The translations under genes were made by a program, and so were the position numbers. DNA of 64,000 bases from Clostridia bacterium (GTDB lineage Bacteria; Bacillota; Clostridia; Peptostreptococcales; Anaerovoracaceae), in assembly GCA_030537495.1 (NCBI GenBank), contig JAUNMH010000007.1:56889-120888 (forward strand). Reading direction: 5' to 3'. This document shows positions 25,819 through 34,989 of this stretch, one piece after another. Within the stretch, counting starts at the first letter, position 1. Every line of letters begins with the position of its first letter. The notes beneath the pieces were generated by a model. It worked only from the letters and a program-made list of their open reading frames with translations. It was not told where the DNA came from and did not search any database.

Positions 25819-26508
25819 CTTACTCGGCGTCCCAGCTTTTCTTGGATACTTTGCTGGTGTATTTTTTATCTTTTCAATAACCACAATATTGTGATTATAA
25901 CCATCTAAGTTTACTGATTCTATTCTCTTAAATTTTCCACCTAGAACCTTAATAGCCTTTTCAGCCTTCTTTACCTCATCTTCAGCATCTGGCCCCTTAT
26001 AAGCAAGGAGGTATCCTCCGGTTCTGATGAATGGAAGACAATATTCAGCCAATACTGCCAGGTTAGCAACTGCCCTTGACACACAGATGTCAAAAGATTC
26101 TCTATAATGTTTATTCTTAGCTAGCTCCTCTGCCCTGCCGTGAACCGTCTCAACATTATCTATTCCTATTTTCGAAGTCAAGTCATTAATGACCTTAAGT
26201 CTTTTATTTAAAGAGTCCGCAAGAACAAAAGACTTATCCGGACTTACAATTGCAAGAGGAACCCCGGGAAAACCAGCTCCGGTTCCAATATCAATTACTG
26301 AGTCCGCGTTCGTATATTCTTCAAAATTATATCCTAGAATAGAATCAATAAAATGTTTGCTTATAAATTCGTTCTTATCTGTAATAGCAGTAAGGTTAAT
26401 CTTTTCGTTCCATTCCAGAATACCATCCATATATTCCTCGAAGGATTTAATTACAGACTCATCGAAAGGTATGTTCAGTTTTTCTAAAGCTTCTTCTAAT
26501 ATTTTCAT
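25804..26508 (-). CDS. rsmG: 16S rRNA (guanine527-N7)-methyltransferase
   Basis: A 234-aa GidB. Signatures: NLTAITDKNEFISKHFIDSI near residues 38-57, the SAM motif DSVIDIGTGAGFPGVPLAI and VSRAVANLAVLAEYCLPF. The C-terminal about 20 residues (NTPAKYPRKAGTPSKEPIL) form the basic tail seen in Firmicutes. The gene starts one base after the mnmG stop, with AGAAGGAAG inside mnmG as ribosome site. Confidence 0.95.
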   Translation of the reverse strand: MKILEEALEKLNIPFDESVIKSFEEYMDGILEWNEKINLTAITDKNEFISKHFIDSILGYNFEEYTNADSVIDIGTGAGFPGVPLAIVSPDKSFVLADSLNKRLKVINDLTSKIGIDNVETVHGRAEELAKNKHYRESFDICVSRAVANLAVLAEYCLPFIRTGGYLLAYKGPDAEDEVKKAEKAIKVLGGKFKRIESVNLDGYNHNIVVIEKIKNTPAKYPRKAGTPSKEPIL

Positions 26509-26509
26509 A

Positions 26510-28375
26510 TTACTGTTTCTTCCTTCTCATCTTTTCAAGATACACTAGAATTACATTAATATCTGCCGGTGAAACACCAGATATTCTTGATGCCTGACCT
26601 ACAGATCTTGGCTTAATCTGATTCAATTTTTGAATTGCTTCTAGACGTAAGCCTTCGATTTCTTCATAATCAAAATTCTCATCAAGCGCCTTATTTTCTA
26701 ATTTCTTAAATCTTTCAATTTGAGTAAGCTGCTTACTGATATATCCTTCGTACTTAATCTGAACTTCTAGCTGATTAATAGCATGAGATGATAGTTCTTC
26801 CCTGTCCTTATCAATTTCCTTAAGGTTTTCATAAGTCACTTCCGGTCTCTTAAGAAGTTCTGCAAGAGTTGCTCTGTTCTTCAACGGAGAACTTCCAAGG
26901 CCTTCTAAGAAATCATTAGCGTCTCCTGGATAAACATAAGTCGACTCAAGTCTTGTTCTTTCTTCATCTACTTTTTTCTTCTTATCAAGATATTTGGAAT
27001 ATCTTTCTTCGTCTGCCAATCCTAACCTGTAAGATTTTTCCGTTAAACGTAAATCTGCATTGTCTTGTCTCAGAACCAGTCTATATTCCGCTCTGCTCGT
27101 CATAATTCTGTAAGGCTCATTAGTACCTTTAGTCACTAAATCGTCGATGAGAACGCCAATATAAGCCTCACTTCTGTCTAAAACAAAAGGTTCTTTTCCA
27201 TTTATTGCCAGTGCTGCATTAATGCCAGCCATTAATCCCTGAGCTGCAGCTTCCTCATATCCGGAACTTCCATTAAACTGTCCAGCACAGAATAAATTCT
27301 TAATATCTCTTGTTTCAAGATTTGGTTTCAATGATAGCGGATTTATGCAATCGTATTCTATAGCATATGCCGGTCTGGTAATTATAATATTTTCCAGTCC
27401 CGGAATTGTATGATAGAAAGCTTCCTGTACATCCTCAGGTAAACTTGAGGACATTCCCTGAATGTACATTTCTTCTGTATCCAAACCTTCAGGTTCAATA
27501 AATGTCTGATGCCTTTCCTTATCTGCAAATCTATTAATCTTATCCTCAATTGATGGACAATATCTTGGGCCTATTCCTTCAATCTGTCCACCGAATAATG
27601 CGCTTCTGTGAAAATTATTTCTAATTACCTTATGAGTATTTTCATTTGTATAAGTTAGCCAACATGAAATTTGATTCTTGTCGAGTTTATCATTCATAAA
27701 CGAGAAAGGAACAATTTTTTCATCACCCTTCTGCTCAGTCATCTTGCTGTAATCAAAAGTTGAAGCTAGAGCTCTTGCAGGCGTTCCGGTCTTAAACCTT
27801 CTTAAATTCATTCCATATTTCTTCAGATTTTCAGCCAATTCAATAGAAGGCGCTAATCCATTTGGACCACTGGAATATGCGCTATCACCAATAAAGATTT
27901 TTCCCTTAAGGAATGTTCCAGTAGCTAAAATAACAGCCTTTGCCTCATAGTAAGTATGAGTCATAGTAACGACACCCTTAACCTGACCATCTTCGATAAT
28001 TAAATCTGTAACTTCCGCCTGCTTGACATCTAGATTTTCCTGCTTTTCAATTGTCTTCTTCATTTCAGTGTGATATTGATGCTTGTCAGCCTGAGCACGA
28101 AGAGAATGAACAGCTGGTCCCTTTGCAGTATTCAACATTCTACTCTGAATAAAAGTTTTATCAATGTTCTTGCCCATTTCGCCGCCAAGAGCATCTATTT
28201 CTCTTACAAGATGTCCCTTACCTGTTCCTCCAATTGAAGGATTGCACGGCATCATGGCAATAGCTTCTAAGTTTATTGAAAATAATAATGTTTTGTTGCC
28301 CATTCTTGCAGAAGCAAGTGCTGCTTCGCAGCCTGCATGTCCTGCACCTACAACAATTACATCATAACTACCCAT
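26510..28375 (-). CDS. mnmG: tRNA uridine-5-carboxymethylaminomethyl modification enzyme MnmG
   Basis: A 621-aa FAD enzyme (GidA) that with MnmE modifies U34 of certain tRNAs. The N-terminus has the dinucleotide fold [21 protein letters not shown], followed by [27 protein letters not shown]. Later come [18 protein letters not shown] and [20 protein letters not shown] at 28375 is chosen because GGAAAG lies 8 bases upstream; the extra codons upstream begin with TTG. It sits between mnmE and rsmG, the usual order. Confidence 0.97.
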   Translation of the reverse strand: MGSYDVIVVGAGHAGCEAALASARMGNKTLLFSINLEAIAMMPCNPSIGGTGKGHLVREIDALGGEMGKNIDKTFIQSRMLNTAKGPAVHSLRAQADKHQYHTEMKKTIEKQENLDVKQAEVTDLIIEDGQVKGVVTMTHTYYEAKAVILATGTFLKGKIFIGDSAYSSGPNGLAPSIELAENLKKYGMNLRRFKTGTPARALASTFDYSKMTEQKGDEKIVPFSFMNDKLDKNQISCWLTYTNENTHKVIRNNFHRSALFGGQIEGIGPRYCPSIEDKINRFADKERHQTFIEPEGLDTEEMYIQGMSSSLPEDVQEAFYHTIPGLENIIITRPAYAIEYDCINPLSLKPNLETRDIKNLFCAGQFNGSSGYEEAAAQGLMAGINAALAINGKEPFVLDRSEAYIGVLIDDLVTKGTNEPYRIMTSRAEYRLVLRQDNADLRLTEKSYRLGLADEERYSKYLDKKKKVDEERTRLESTYVYPGDANDFLEGLGSSPLKNRATLAELLKRPEVTYENLKEIDKDREELSSHAINQLEVQIKYEGYISKQLTQIERFKKLENKALDENFDYEEIEGLRLEAIQKLNQIKPRSVGQASRISGVSPADINVILVYLEKMRRKKQ

Positions 28376-28397
28376 CAAAATTCTTTCCAAAATAATC

Positions 28398-29768
28398 CTA
28401 CTTTCCTAAACAAAATCTTGCAAAAACTTCATTGATTATATCATCCTGCACTGTTTCTCCGATTATCTCTCCTAAAGATTCATATGCACTGTTTACATCA
28501 ATTTCTATAAATTCCAAAGCTTCATGCAAATTAACCATATTTATTGCATCAGAAATTGATTGTCTCGATTTTTCCAAAATATCCTTATGTCTCACATTTG
28601 TAACCATAACATTGTTATTTTGAGAAATCTTGCCACCATAAACTAAATCTACGATTTTTTTCTCAATTTCATCAATTCCCATTCTTTTTGCCATAGATGT
28701 TTCAATTAACGTAACACCTGGCATTTTTTCTAAAATTTCCTCTTTTTTGATTTTTTGAATCAAATCTATCTTATTTAATAGTATTATAGTTTTTTCTGGA
28801 TTAATCAGATCCATTATTTCTAAATCTTCATCTTCCAGTTCTCTGCTTGAATCCAATATAAAAATCACAAGATCAGCCTGATTGAATGATTCTTTAGATT
28901 TTTCTATACCAATTTTCTCTATAACATCACTTGTCTCTCTAATTCCAGCTGTATCTGTTAATTTAACTGGGATACCCTTTATGCTTATATTTTCCTCTAT
29001 GGTATCTCTAGTTGTTCCTGGAATTTCTGTTACTATTGCTCTGGTTTCCTTTAACAAACTGTTCATTAACGATGATTTTCCAACGTTTGGCTTACCAATT
29101 ATAGAAACAGCCAGACCCTCTCTAATAATTCTACCTGTATCAGCACTGCTAAGCAATTTTTCAATATCATCAAGAACATTTGACAAATCTAATCCAAGCT
29201 TTTCGTAGGTAATCTGCTCAATATCCTCATCAGGATAATCTATATTTACTGTAAGATTTACAAGTATATCTACAAGTTTCTTTCTAATTTCTTTAATAGT
29301 ACCGGAAAATACACCTTCAAGCTGGTTAAGTGCAACATCAAAAGTTCTATAAGTCTTAGCTTTTATAAGATCAATAACAGCTTCCGCCTGAGATAAGTCA
29401 AGTCTTCCATTTAAGAAAGCTCTCTTCGTAAATTCACCAGGCTCAGCAATTCTTGCACCATTTGAAAGAACCAATTCCAAAGTTTTTCTAAGTGGAACCA
29501 TACCGCCGTGGCAGTTAATTTCCACCACATCTTCCATAGTATATGTTTTAGGGCTTTTCATATATACGCATAGAACCTCATCAACTATTTTTCCAGTTGT
29601 AGGATCTACAATATTACCATATGCCATTTTTCTATTTTCCAGGCTTGCCGGATTTGCAGGCTTAAAGATTTTTTTTAACACGGATTTCGAATTTTCTCCG
29701 CTTATTCTTATTATACCTATACCACCCTCACCTAGAGCAGTTGCAATTGCAGCAATTGTATCTTCCAT
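28398..29768 (-). CDS. mnmE: tRNA modification GTPase MnmE
   Basis: A 456-aa GTPase. It has an N-terminal folate-binding domain ([22 protein letters not shown]), a helical domain and an inserted G domain ([28 protein letters not shown]). It ends in FCLGK, the C-terminal CxGK motif with the catalytic Cys. Partner of MnmG, which follows at 22 bases. TTAGGAGAAG precedes the start. Confidence 0.97.
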   Translation of the reverse strand: MEDTIAAIATALGEGGIGIIRISGENSKSVLKKIFKPANPASLENRKMAYGNIVDPTTGKIVDEVLCVYMKSPKTYTMEDVVEINCHGGMVPLRKTLELVLSNGARIAEPGEFTKRAFLNGRLDLSQAEAVIDLIKAKTYRTFDVALNQLEGVFSGTIKEIRKKLVDILVNLTVNIDYPDEDIEQITYEKLGLDLSNVLDDIEKLLSSADTGRIIREGLAVSIIGKPNVGKSSLMNSLLKETRAIVTEIPGTTRDTIEENISIKGIPVKLTDTAGIRETSDVIEKIGIEKSKESFNQADLVIFILDSSRELEDEDLEIMDLINPEKTIILLNKIDLIQKIKKEEILEKMPGVTLIETSMAKRMGIDEIEKKIVDLVYGGKISQNNNVMVTNVRHKDILEKSRQSISDAINMVNLHEALEFIEIDVNSAYESLGEIIGETVQDDIINEVFARFCLGK

Positions 29769-29782
29769 AAATTTCTTCTCCT

Positions 29783-29815
29783 AAACAAAATAAGCCCGCA
29801 TATAGCGGGCCATTA
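29783..29815 (-). terminator. intrinsic terminator between jag and mnmE
   Basis: On the minus strand GCCCGC-TATAT-GCGGGC forms a 6-bp GC stem followed by TTATTTTGTTT. It lies 7 bases past the jag stop and separates the rpmH-rnpA-yidD-yidC-jag operon from mnmE. Confidence 0.85.
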
Positions 29816-29816
29816 C

Positions 29817-30623
29817 TTATTTAAGCTCAATTATAACCCTTCTATAAGGATCCTGACCCTCGCTTCTTGTTGTAACACGTGGGTTGCTCTGAAGAGTTGC
29901 ATGAATAACCTTACGTTCATAAGGATTCATAGGTTCCAGTCTCACACTTCTTCTAGTTCTCACTACTTTATCTGCAAGTCTGTTAGCAAGCTTTTCTAAA
30001 GTTTTTTCTCTTTTTGATCTATAGTTTTCAGCATCAATAACTACACGAATATAGTCACTTTTGCCTTTATTAACCACAAGACTAGTTAGATACTGTATTG
30101 CATCAAGAGTCTGACCTCTTTTTCCAATAATAGTACCTGAATCTTTACCATCGATGTTTACGAATACGTTAGTATCGTTTGCTTCAGCTGAAATATTAAT
30201 ATTCAGACCCATCTGCTCTGCAACTTCTTCTAAAAATTCTACTGCAGGATGATCAGGTGCATCAACTAGACCTTCCACATCTTCTTTTGTAAGAATAATT
30301 GATTCTTTAAAATCATCATCCTTGTTTGCAGATTTTGCAACGGACTTTGTATTCCTTGACTTTTTAGGACTCTTTGCCGGTTTTGATTCTGTCTTTTCAA
30401 CTACAGGAGCTAGTTCTTCAACCTTTTCCGGAACCTTGACTTCGTCTACCGGTTTCTTCTTTTCCACACGTACTAGTGCTAATTTAGCTCCAATACCAAA
30501 AAATCCCTTTGATGGTTCTTCAAGAACGGTTACCTCAACTTCGTCTCTAGTTAGTTTAAGTTCATCCAATGCAAGACCTACAGCGGTCTCCACATCGTTT
30601 CCCCATTTTTCAGAAACATCCAT
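29817..30623 (-). CDS. jag: RNA-binding protein Jag/KhpB
   Basis: A 268-aa protein: Jag_N domain at the start (WGNDVETAVGLALDELKL with FFGIGAKLALVRVEKKK), a Lys/Ser/Pro-rich linker, a KH domain (about 145-200, IIGKRGQTLDAIQYL) and a C-terminal R3H domain (LEPMNPYERKVIHATLQSNPRVTTRSEGQDPYRRV). It binds RNA with KhpA and is linked to cell elongation. ATG at 30623 has TTGGAGGAAA 8 bases upstream; an upstream TTG in frame is rejected. It lies 24 bases past yidC. Confidence 0.93.
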   Translation of the reverse strand: MDVSEKWGNDVETAVGLALDELKLTRDEVEVTVLEEPSKGFFGIGAKLALVRVEKKKPVDEVKVPEKVEELAPVVEKTESKPAKSPKKSRNTKSVAKSANKDDDFKESIILTKEDVEGLVDAPDHPAVEFLEEVAEQMGLNINISAEANDTNVFVNIDGKDSGTIIGKRGQTLDAIQYLTSLVVNKGKSDYIRVVIDAENYRSKREKTLEKLANRLADKVVRTRRSVRLEPMNPYERKVIHATLQSNPRVTTRSEGQDPYRRVIIELK

Positions 30624-30647
30624 ACTACTTTTTTCCTCCAATAGCTC

Positions 30648-31346
30648 TTATTTTTTCTTTTTCTTAGGTGAATTCTTTTCCTTAAGAGCTTTTCTAAGAT
30701 GATTAAAACGCAAGTTAAAGAAAATCTGAATAAACTGGCTGATAAACCAGTAAATTGCAAGAGCTGATGGATATGTTCTTGCTAGCCATACGATCATAAT
30801 TGGGAAGAAGTACTGCATCATCTTGCTCATTGCATTGCTGCCCATTGCACCAGCCTGTGGACTAGTCTGCATGTTTAGCCAGAATGAAAAGAATGTTGTT
30901 ACTCCGGCCAAAATTGGCAGAATCCATGGATCCGGCTGGCTTAAGTCCTTAATCCAGAAGAAAGCTTCGTGGATTGCAAAGTACATGCTACTGTCAGCCT
31001 GAATATAAGCCATAGGATTTCTAAGCAGAGTAAATAATCCCATAATGATAATCATCTGAACTATCATTGGAAGACATCCACCTGCAGGGTTGAAGCCTTC
31101 TTCCTGATAAAGTTCACCGATTTTGGCATTCATAGTTTCTTTATCATTTGCGTATTTTCTTTGTATTTCCTGTAATTTAGACTGCATATCTGCCATTCCA
31201 GCAGTACTTAGAATCTGCTTTTTGTAAAAAGGATACAGTGCTAATTTTACAATTACAGTAAGAATCAGAACTGTGATACCATAGTTACCCACAAATCCAT
31301 AAAGCATTGTTAGCAGCCAAGCTAATGGTTTTGCTAAAATTCCCAT
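30648..31346 (-). CDS. yidC: membrane protein insertase YidC/OxaA
   Basis: A 232-aa polytopic insertase with five hydrophobic segments. The conserved core KLALYPFYKKQILSTAGMADMQSKLQEIQRKYANDKE follows the first helices, and PMIVQMIIIMGLFTLLRNP marks the next. The C-terminus is very basic. No lipobox is seen, unlike many Bacilli paralogues. It sits between yidD and jag, the standard order. Confidence 0.95.
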   Translation of the reverse strand: MGILAKPLAWLLTMLYGFVGNYGITVLILTVIVKLALYPFYKKQILSTAGMADMQSKLQEIQRKYANDKETMNAKIGELYQEEGFNPAGGCLPMIVQMIIIMGLFTLLRNPMAYIQADSSMYFAIHEAFFWIKDLSQPDPWILPILAGVTTFFSFWLNMQTSPQAGAMGSNAMSKMMQYFFPIMIVWLARTYPSALAIYWFISQFIQIFFNLRFNHLRKALKEKNSPKKKKK

Positions 31347-31358
31347 TCAATTCCTCCG

Positions 31359-31589
31359 TTATTTCAAAGGGTCATATCCCCCGGGATTACCAGGATGACA
31401 CTTCAAAATTCGTTTAATTCCTAAATAACTACCCTTAAAAACCCCATACTTTTTCAAAGCCTGAATAAAATATGTGGAACAAGTAGGATAAAACCTACAG
31501 GTAGCCGGGAACAAAGGTGAAATGCATTTTTGATACACTCTAATAAGCAGAATCATTATTCCGCTAAATAATTTACTTATGTATTTCAT
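31359..31589 (-). CDS. yidD: membrane protein insertion efficiency factor YidD
   Basis: A 76-aa protein with the family core [34 protein letters not shown] and the tail [17 protein letters not shown]. It is amphipathic, membrane-associated and assists YidC. Its start overlaps the end of rnpA by 17 bases; AAGGTG inside rnpA is the likely ribosome site. Confidence 0.95.
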   Translation of the reverse strand: MKYISKLFSGIMILLIRVYQKCISPLFPATCRFYPTCSTYFIQALKKYGVFKGSYLGIKRILKCHPGNPGGYDPLK

Positions 31590-31926
31590 TTTTTTTAAGC
31601 ACCTTAGTTCTCTTTAGTGCAGATTCCAGAGATTTTCTCACTTCCGCACATTTCTTTCCGCCTATAGTATTTCTTGCAATAAAAATAATATCAAAACCAT
31701 CAGAGATTTCTAGTTTCATTGTTCTCAAGCTCTCTTTCATCAATCTTCTGGCTCTGTTACGCTGAACGCTATTACCAACTTTTTTACTCGCAAGAAAAGC
31801 GGTTCTGTTGTAGGGAAGATTGTTTTTTCTATAAAAAATTACAACATACCTATCCCCTACTGATTTTCCCTTATTGTAGATTGAGGAAAAATCACTCTTT
31901 CGTCTTAAAACGTTTTTTTTCAACAT
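31573..31926 (-). CDS. rnpA: ribonuclease P protein component
   Basis: A 117-aa basic protein subunit of RNase P. Core motifs: [54 protein letters not shown] (the RNR motif) and a C-terminal DIIFIARNT. The start (31926) has no clear Shine-Dalgarno, as is often the case for rnpA just after rpmH. Confidence 0.95.
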   Translation of the reverse strand: MLKKNVLRRKSDFSSIYNKGKSVGDRYVVIFYRKNNLPYNRTAFLASKKVGNSVQRNRARRLMKESLRTMKLEISDGFDIIFIARNTIGGKKCAEVRKSLESALKRTKVLKKNEIHK

Positions 31927-31949
31927 AAGCTTATTTCAACATATTGGAA

Positions 31950-32084
31950 TTAAGCTGTTAATTTCTTTCTGCCCTTAGCTCTTCTTCTCTTCAGAACGTT
32001 TCTGCCATTCTTAGTAGCCATTCTCTTTCTGAATCCGTGTTCTTTCATTCTCTGTCTTTTCTTTGGCTGATATGTCATTTTCAT
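31950..32084 (-). CDS. rpmH: 50S ribosomal protein L34
   Basis: This 44-aa gene reads [18 protein letters not shown] at its start and is Arg/Lys-rich throughout, ending KGRKKLTA, the L34 signature. AAGGAGGTAAAGAGAT gives a near-perfect ribosome site. It is driven by the consensus promoter at 32156-32184 and leads the operon on the left side of oriC. Confidence 0.97.
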   Translation of the reverse strand: MKMTYQPKKRQRMKEHGFRKRMATKNGRNVLKRRRAKGRKKLTA

Positions 32085-32155
32085 ATCTCTTTACCTCCTT
32101 AAAATTTTAAAACTCGTACGCATCTAAATTCCAAAGCGTACACATATGCCATACA

Positions 32156-32184
32156 ATTATAGATTCAAAGTTTTCAAATGTCAA
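32156..32184 (-). promoter_or_regulatory. consensus sigma-A promoter of rpmH
   Basis: On the minus strand TTGACA (32184-32179) and TATAAT (32161-32156) are both perfect consensus with exactly 17 bases between them. It lies about 70 bases upstream of the rpmH start, leaving a leader of about 60 bases. Confidence 0.92.
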
Positions 32185-32215
32185 TATTTTTGTGAAAATT
32201 TTATTTAAGCACAGG

Positions 32216-32301
32216 CTATGCACAAAGTTATCCACAATTTGTGGATAACTCTATGAATTATTCTGTTTTTGCCGATAAAAACTTATCAACTATATGGATA
32301 A
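32216..32301. other. DnaA-box cluster upstream of dnaA
   Basis: Exact 9-mers TTATCCACA (32228-32236) and its complement TGTGGATAA (32240-32248) face each other three bases apart. Single-mismatch boxes occur at 32216-32224 (CTATGCACA) and 32293-32301 (TATGGATAA). This is the first half of a bipartite Firmicutes oriC and probably also autoregulates dnaA. The rest of the 280-base gap holds the rpmH and dnaA promoters. Confidence 0.85.
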
Positions 32302-32305
32302 CTTC

Positions 32306-32334
32306 TTGAATAACTCCTATTTTTTTGATAAAAT
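32306..32334 (+). promoter_or_regulatory. sigma-A promoter of dnaA
   Basis: TTGAAT (32306-32311) and TAAAAT (32329-32334) are spaced by 17 bases, about 30 bases before the dnaA start. The partial DnaA box at 32293-32301 abuts the -35, which fits repression by DnaA. Confidence 0.75.
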
Positions 32335-32364
32335 CTTTTTATCACATGGGAGAGTTTTATAAAA

Positions 32365-33717
32365 ATGAAAAAAAATCAAGAAATTTGGACTCAGGTTTTG
32401 AAGCATATTGAAGAAAATACCACAGCAATAAGCTATAAGACCTGGTTTCTTACGACTAAAGTTAAAAAAATTGATGATGACGTTAAGGTTTTTTACCTGG
32501 CAAATGATGATGATTTCGTCGTTAAAATATTGAAAAACAGGTATTTGAACCTTATTGAAGAAAGTATAAGGTCTGCTACAGGTGAAACATATCGCGTTGT
32601 TGTAAAGACTTCTTCAGATTACAACGATATTGAACCAGAACCAACACCAGTGGCTAGGCCTGTTCTTATGGATAAGACTCTGAAAAAACAGAAGATTTTC
32701 AATCCACGATATACCTTTGACAATTTTGTCGTAGGTAACAGCAATAGATATGCACACGCTGCATGCCTTGCAGTTGCTGAAACTCCTTCAGAGGCATTTA
32801 ATCCACTGTTCATATACGGCGGCTCAGGACTTGGTAAGACACATCTTATGAATGCCATCGGTATTCATCTTCTAGAAAACAATAAGGATATGAATGTTCT
32901 CTACGTTTCTGCAGAAATGTTTACTAATGAGTTCATCAAAGCCCTCGGAGAGAACAAAACAAGAGAATTTAAAAATAAATATAGAAAAGTTGACGTCCTT
33001 CTCATTGACGATATTCAGTTCTTGGAAGGAAAAGATACAATGCAAGAAGAATTTTTCCACACTTTCAATTCACTTTATGATCTTAATAAACAGATTGTAA
33101 TTTCAAGTGATAGAGCTCCTAATAAACTAGACAAGCTTGAAGAAAGATTGAGAACAAGATTCATGTGGAATATGGTTGCTGACGTTCAGCCAGCAGACTA
33201 TGAAACGAGAGTTGCCATTCTTCTGAAGAAAGCAGAAAATGCAAATATTGAAGTTGATGATGACATCTACGATGTTATTTGCTTCATTGCAGATAAAGTA
33301 AAAGATAATATTAGAGAAATGGAAGGCGCTTTCAACAGAATCGTAGGATTCTCATCGATTATGGGAGAAAAAATAGACAAGGCTTTTTCTAAGAGAATAC
33401 TTAACGATTTCATTGAAAACAAAGGAACTAGCCCTACACCTGAAAAAATAAAATCAGTAGTTTGCAGAGCTTATAATATAAAGGTTTCTGAAATTGAAAG
33501 TTCTAAGAGAACAAATAATATCGCATATCCTAGACAAGTAGCCATGTATTTGTGCAGAGAGATGACAGATTACTCTCTTCCTAAAATAGGCAACTTATTC
33601 GGAGGCAAACATTACACAACAGTATTGCATGCCTGCGACAAAATAGGTGAAGAGTTAAAGAAAGACAAAGACCTTCAAGAAATGATAAAAAGGCTTAAGA
33701 AGGATATCTCTGAATAA
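32365..33717 (+). CDS. dnaA: chromosomal replication initiator DnaA
   Basis: This 450-aa initiator has domain I (about 1-80), a short linker, and an AAA+ domain with Walker A GGSGLGKTHLMNAIG and Walker B DVLLIDDIQFLEG. C-terminal domain IV carries the DnaA-box-reading signature (IAYPRQVAMYLCREMTDYSL with GGKHYTTVLHACDKI). It binds the boxes on both sides of its gene. GGGAG lies 12 bases before the ATG. Confidence 0.98.
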   Translation: MKKNQEIWTQVLKHIEENTTAISYKTWFLTTKVKKIDDDVKVFYLANDDDFVVKILKNRYLNLIEESIRSATGETYRVVVKTSSDYNDIEPEPTPVARPVLMDKTLKKQKIFNPRYTFDNFVVGNSNRYAHAACLAVAETPSEAFNPLFIYGGSGLGKTHLMNAIGIHLLENNKDMNVLYVSAEMFTNEFIKALGENKTREFKNKYRKVDVLLIDDIQFLEGKDTMQEEFFHTFNSLYDLNKQIVISSDRAPNKLDKLEERLRTRFMWNMVADVQPADYETRVAILLKKAENANIEVDDDIYDVICFIADKVKDNIREMEGAFNRIVGFSSIMGEKIDKAFSKRILNDFIENKGTSPTPEKIKSVVCRAYNIKVSEIESSKRTNNIAYPRQVAMYLCREMTDYSLPKIGNLFGGKHYTTVLHACDKIGEELKKDKDLQEMIKRLKKDISE

Positions 33718-33727
33718 CTTTTACACG

Positions 33728-33799
33728 TTATCCACAGATCAAAAACAATAATTTTTCCACTTATTTCAAGGTGTCTGTGAGTTATCCACATAATCCACA
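33728..33799. other. DnaA boxes in the dnaA-dnaN gap (oriC second half)
   Basis: TTATCCACA occurs exactly at 33728-33736 and 33782-33790. TAATCCACA (one mismatch) follows directly at 33791-33799. The last two are adjacent and point toward the GC cluster and DnaA-trio element, as in the basal unwinding system described for Bacillus subtilis. Confidence 0.88.
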
Positions 33800-33845
33800 G
33801 CCCCTACTACTATTACTACTATATTTAATATATAAATAATATCGC
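33800..33845. other. DnaA-trio element and AT-rich unwinding region
   Basis: After the tandem DnaA boxes comes a GC cluster (GCCCC, 33800-33804). Then come six triplets TAC-TAC-TAT-TAC-TAC-TAT (33805-33822), the complement of the 3'-GAT-type DnaA-trio, and then an almost pure A/T stretch to 33845. This matches the published layout of the origin unwinding site. Strand separation here is inferred. Confidence 0.85.
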
Positions 33846-33863
33846 TATTTTGGAGGTTAATAT

Positions 33864-34976
33864 ATGAAATTCAGATGCAACCAGTCAACTTTGACTAAGG
33901 CACTTAATATTGTTTCAAAAGCAGTTACTACAAAAACAACAATTCCAATTCTAAAAGGCATTCTTTTAGAGGTATCAGAATCTGGTATCCTAAAAATGTC
34001 TGCTTCAGATATGGACATCACCATAGAAGCAACTGTTGAGGTAGAAGACTGCATCCCAGGATCAGTAGTAGTTCAATCTAAGCTATTTGGTGACATTATC
34101 AGAAAATTACCATCCTCAGATATCAATATAGAATCAGAGGGAGATAGTGTTACTATTACTTGCATGAACTCTGAGTTCACTATCTTTTGTTCATCTGGAG
34201 ATGAATTCCCTAGTATAAAAAATATGGAAAATACATCCAGCACTATAAGTTTTGATAAATCCATGCTTAAAGAAATGATTAGAAGAACTTCTTTTGCTGC
34301 AAGCCCAGATGAAGCGAAAGGTGTTCTTACTGGACTTCTCATGGAAATGACTGCAGATGAACTTATCGTTGTGGGTATCGACGGTTTTAGAATGGCAGTT
34401 AACAGAGAGCCTGTAATTAATTTAGAAGAACACAGCGTAATTATTTCAGCTAAACTTATGAATGAAATAAATAAAATCATAAGTGAGTCTGGTGATGATG
34501 AAAATGTTGACATGATAATTGGTAAATCAAGTGCAATGTTCATTATTGGAAACATAAAGATAGTTGTAAGATTACTTGAAGGACAGTTTATTAATTATAA
34601 AGACATTCTTCCTAGGGATGGAAAAATTGAGGTTATAGTTAGCAGAACCCAGCTTCAGAGCAGTATCGAAAGAGCTTCCCTACTTTCCAATGAAGGAAAA
34701 AATAATCTGATTAAGCTGGCTATTAGAGATAATATTATTACAATTACTTCCAAATCTGAAGAAGGTAATGTAAAAGAAGAAGTTCTTGCTAATAAAACAG
34801 GTGATGATTTAGATATTGGATTTAATGCTAAGTATGTTTTGGATGTCTTGAAATCTATTGATGATGAAGAAATAAAAATTATCTTTAACACAAGCATTAC
34901 TCCTTCTGTTGTTAAGCCTCTTGAAGGAAATAAATTTGATTATTTGATTCTTCCTGTAAGAATTTCAAGCAACTAG
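33864..34976 (+). CDS. dnaN: DNA polymerase III beta subunit (sliding clamp)
   Basis: A 370-aa clamp subunit of three repeated domains. The N-terminus (MKFRCNQSTLTKALNIVSKAVTTKTTIPILKGILLE) is typical, and the C-terminus ends DYLILPVRISSN, equivalent to the conserved LPMR/LPVR end. TGGAGG precedes the start. It follows the origin and is 13 bases before recF. Confidence 0.97.
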   Translation: MKFRCNQSTLTKALNIVSKAVTTKTTIPILKGILLEVSESGILKMSASDMDITIEATVEVEDCIPGSVVVQSKLFGDIIRKLPSSDINIESEGDSVTITCMNSEFTIFCSSGDEFPSIKNMENTSSTISFDKSMLKEMIRRTSFAASPDEAKGVLTGLLMEMTADELIVVGIDGFRMAVNREPVINLEEHSVIISAKLMNEINKIISESGDDENVDMIIGKSSAMFIIGNIKIVVRLLEGQFINYKDILPRDGKIEVIVSRTQLQSSIERASLLSNEGKNNLIKLAIRDNIITITSKSEEGNVKEEVLANKTGDDLDIGFNAKYVLDVLKSIDDEEIKIIFNTSITPSVVKPLEGNKFDYLILPVRISSN

Positions 34977-34989
34977 TTAGATTTTTATT

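Noticed and set aside
30322..30702. 126-aa open frame on the plus strand
   Set aside because: It lies wholly antisense to jag/yidC, is Ser/Thr/Phe-rich as expected of a reverse-strand shadow, and has no ribosome site.
34073..34555. 160-aa open frame on the minus strand inside dnaN
   Set aside because: Shadow of dnaN; composition (Ile/Ser/Leu-rich) reflects the complement of dnaN codons.
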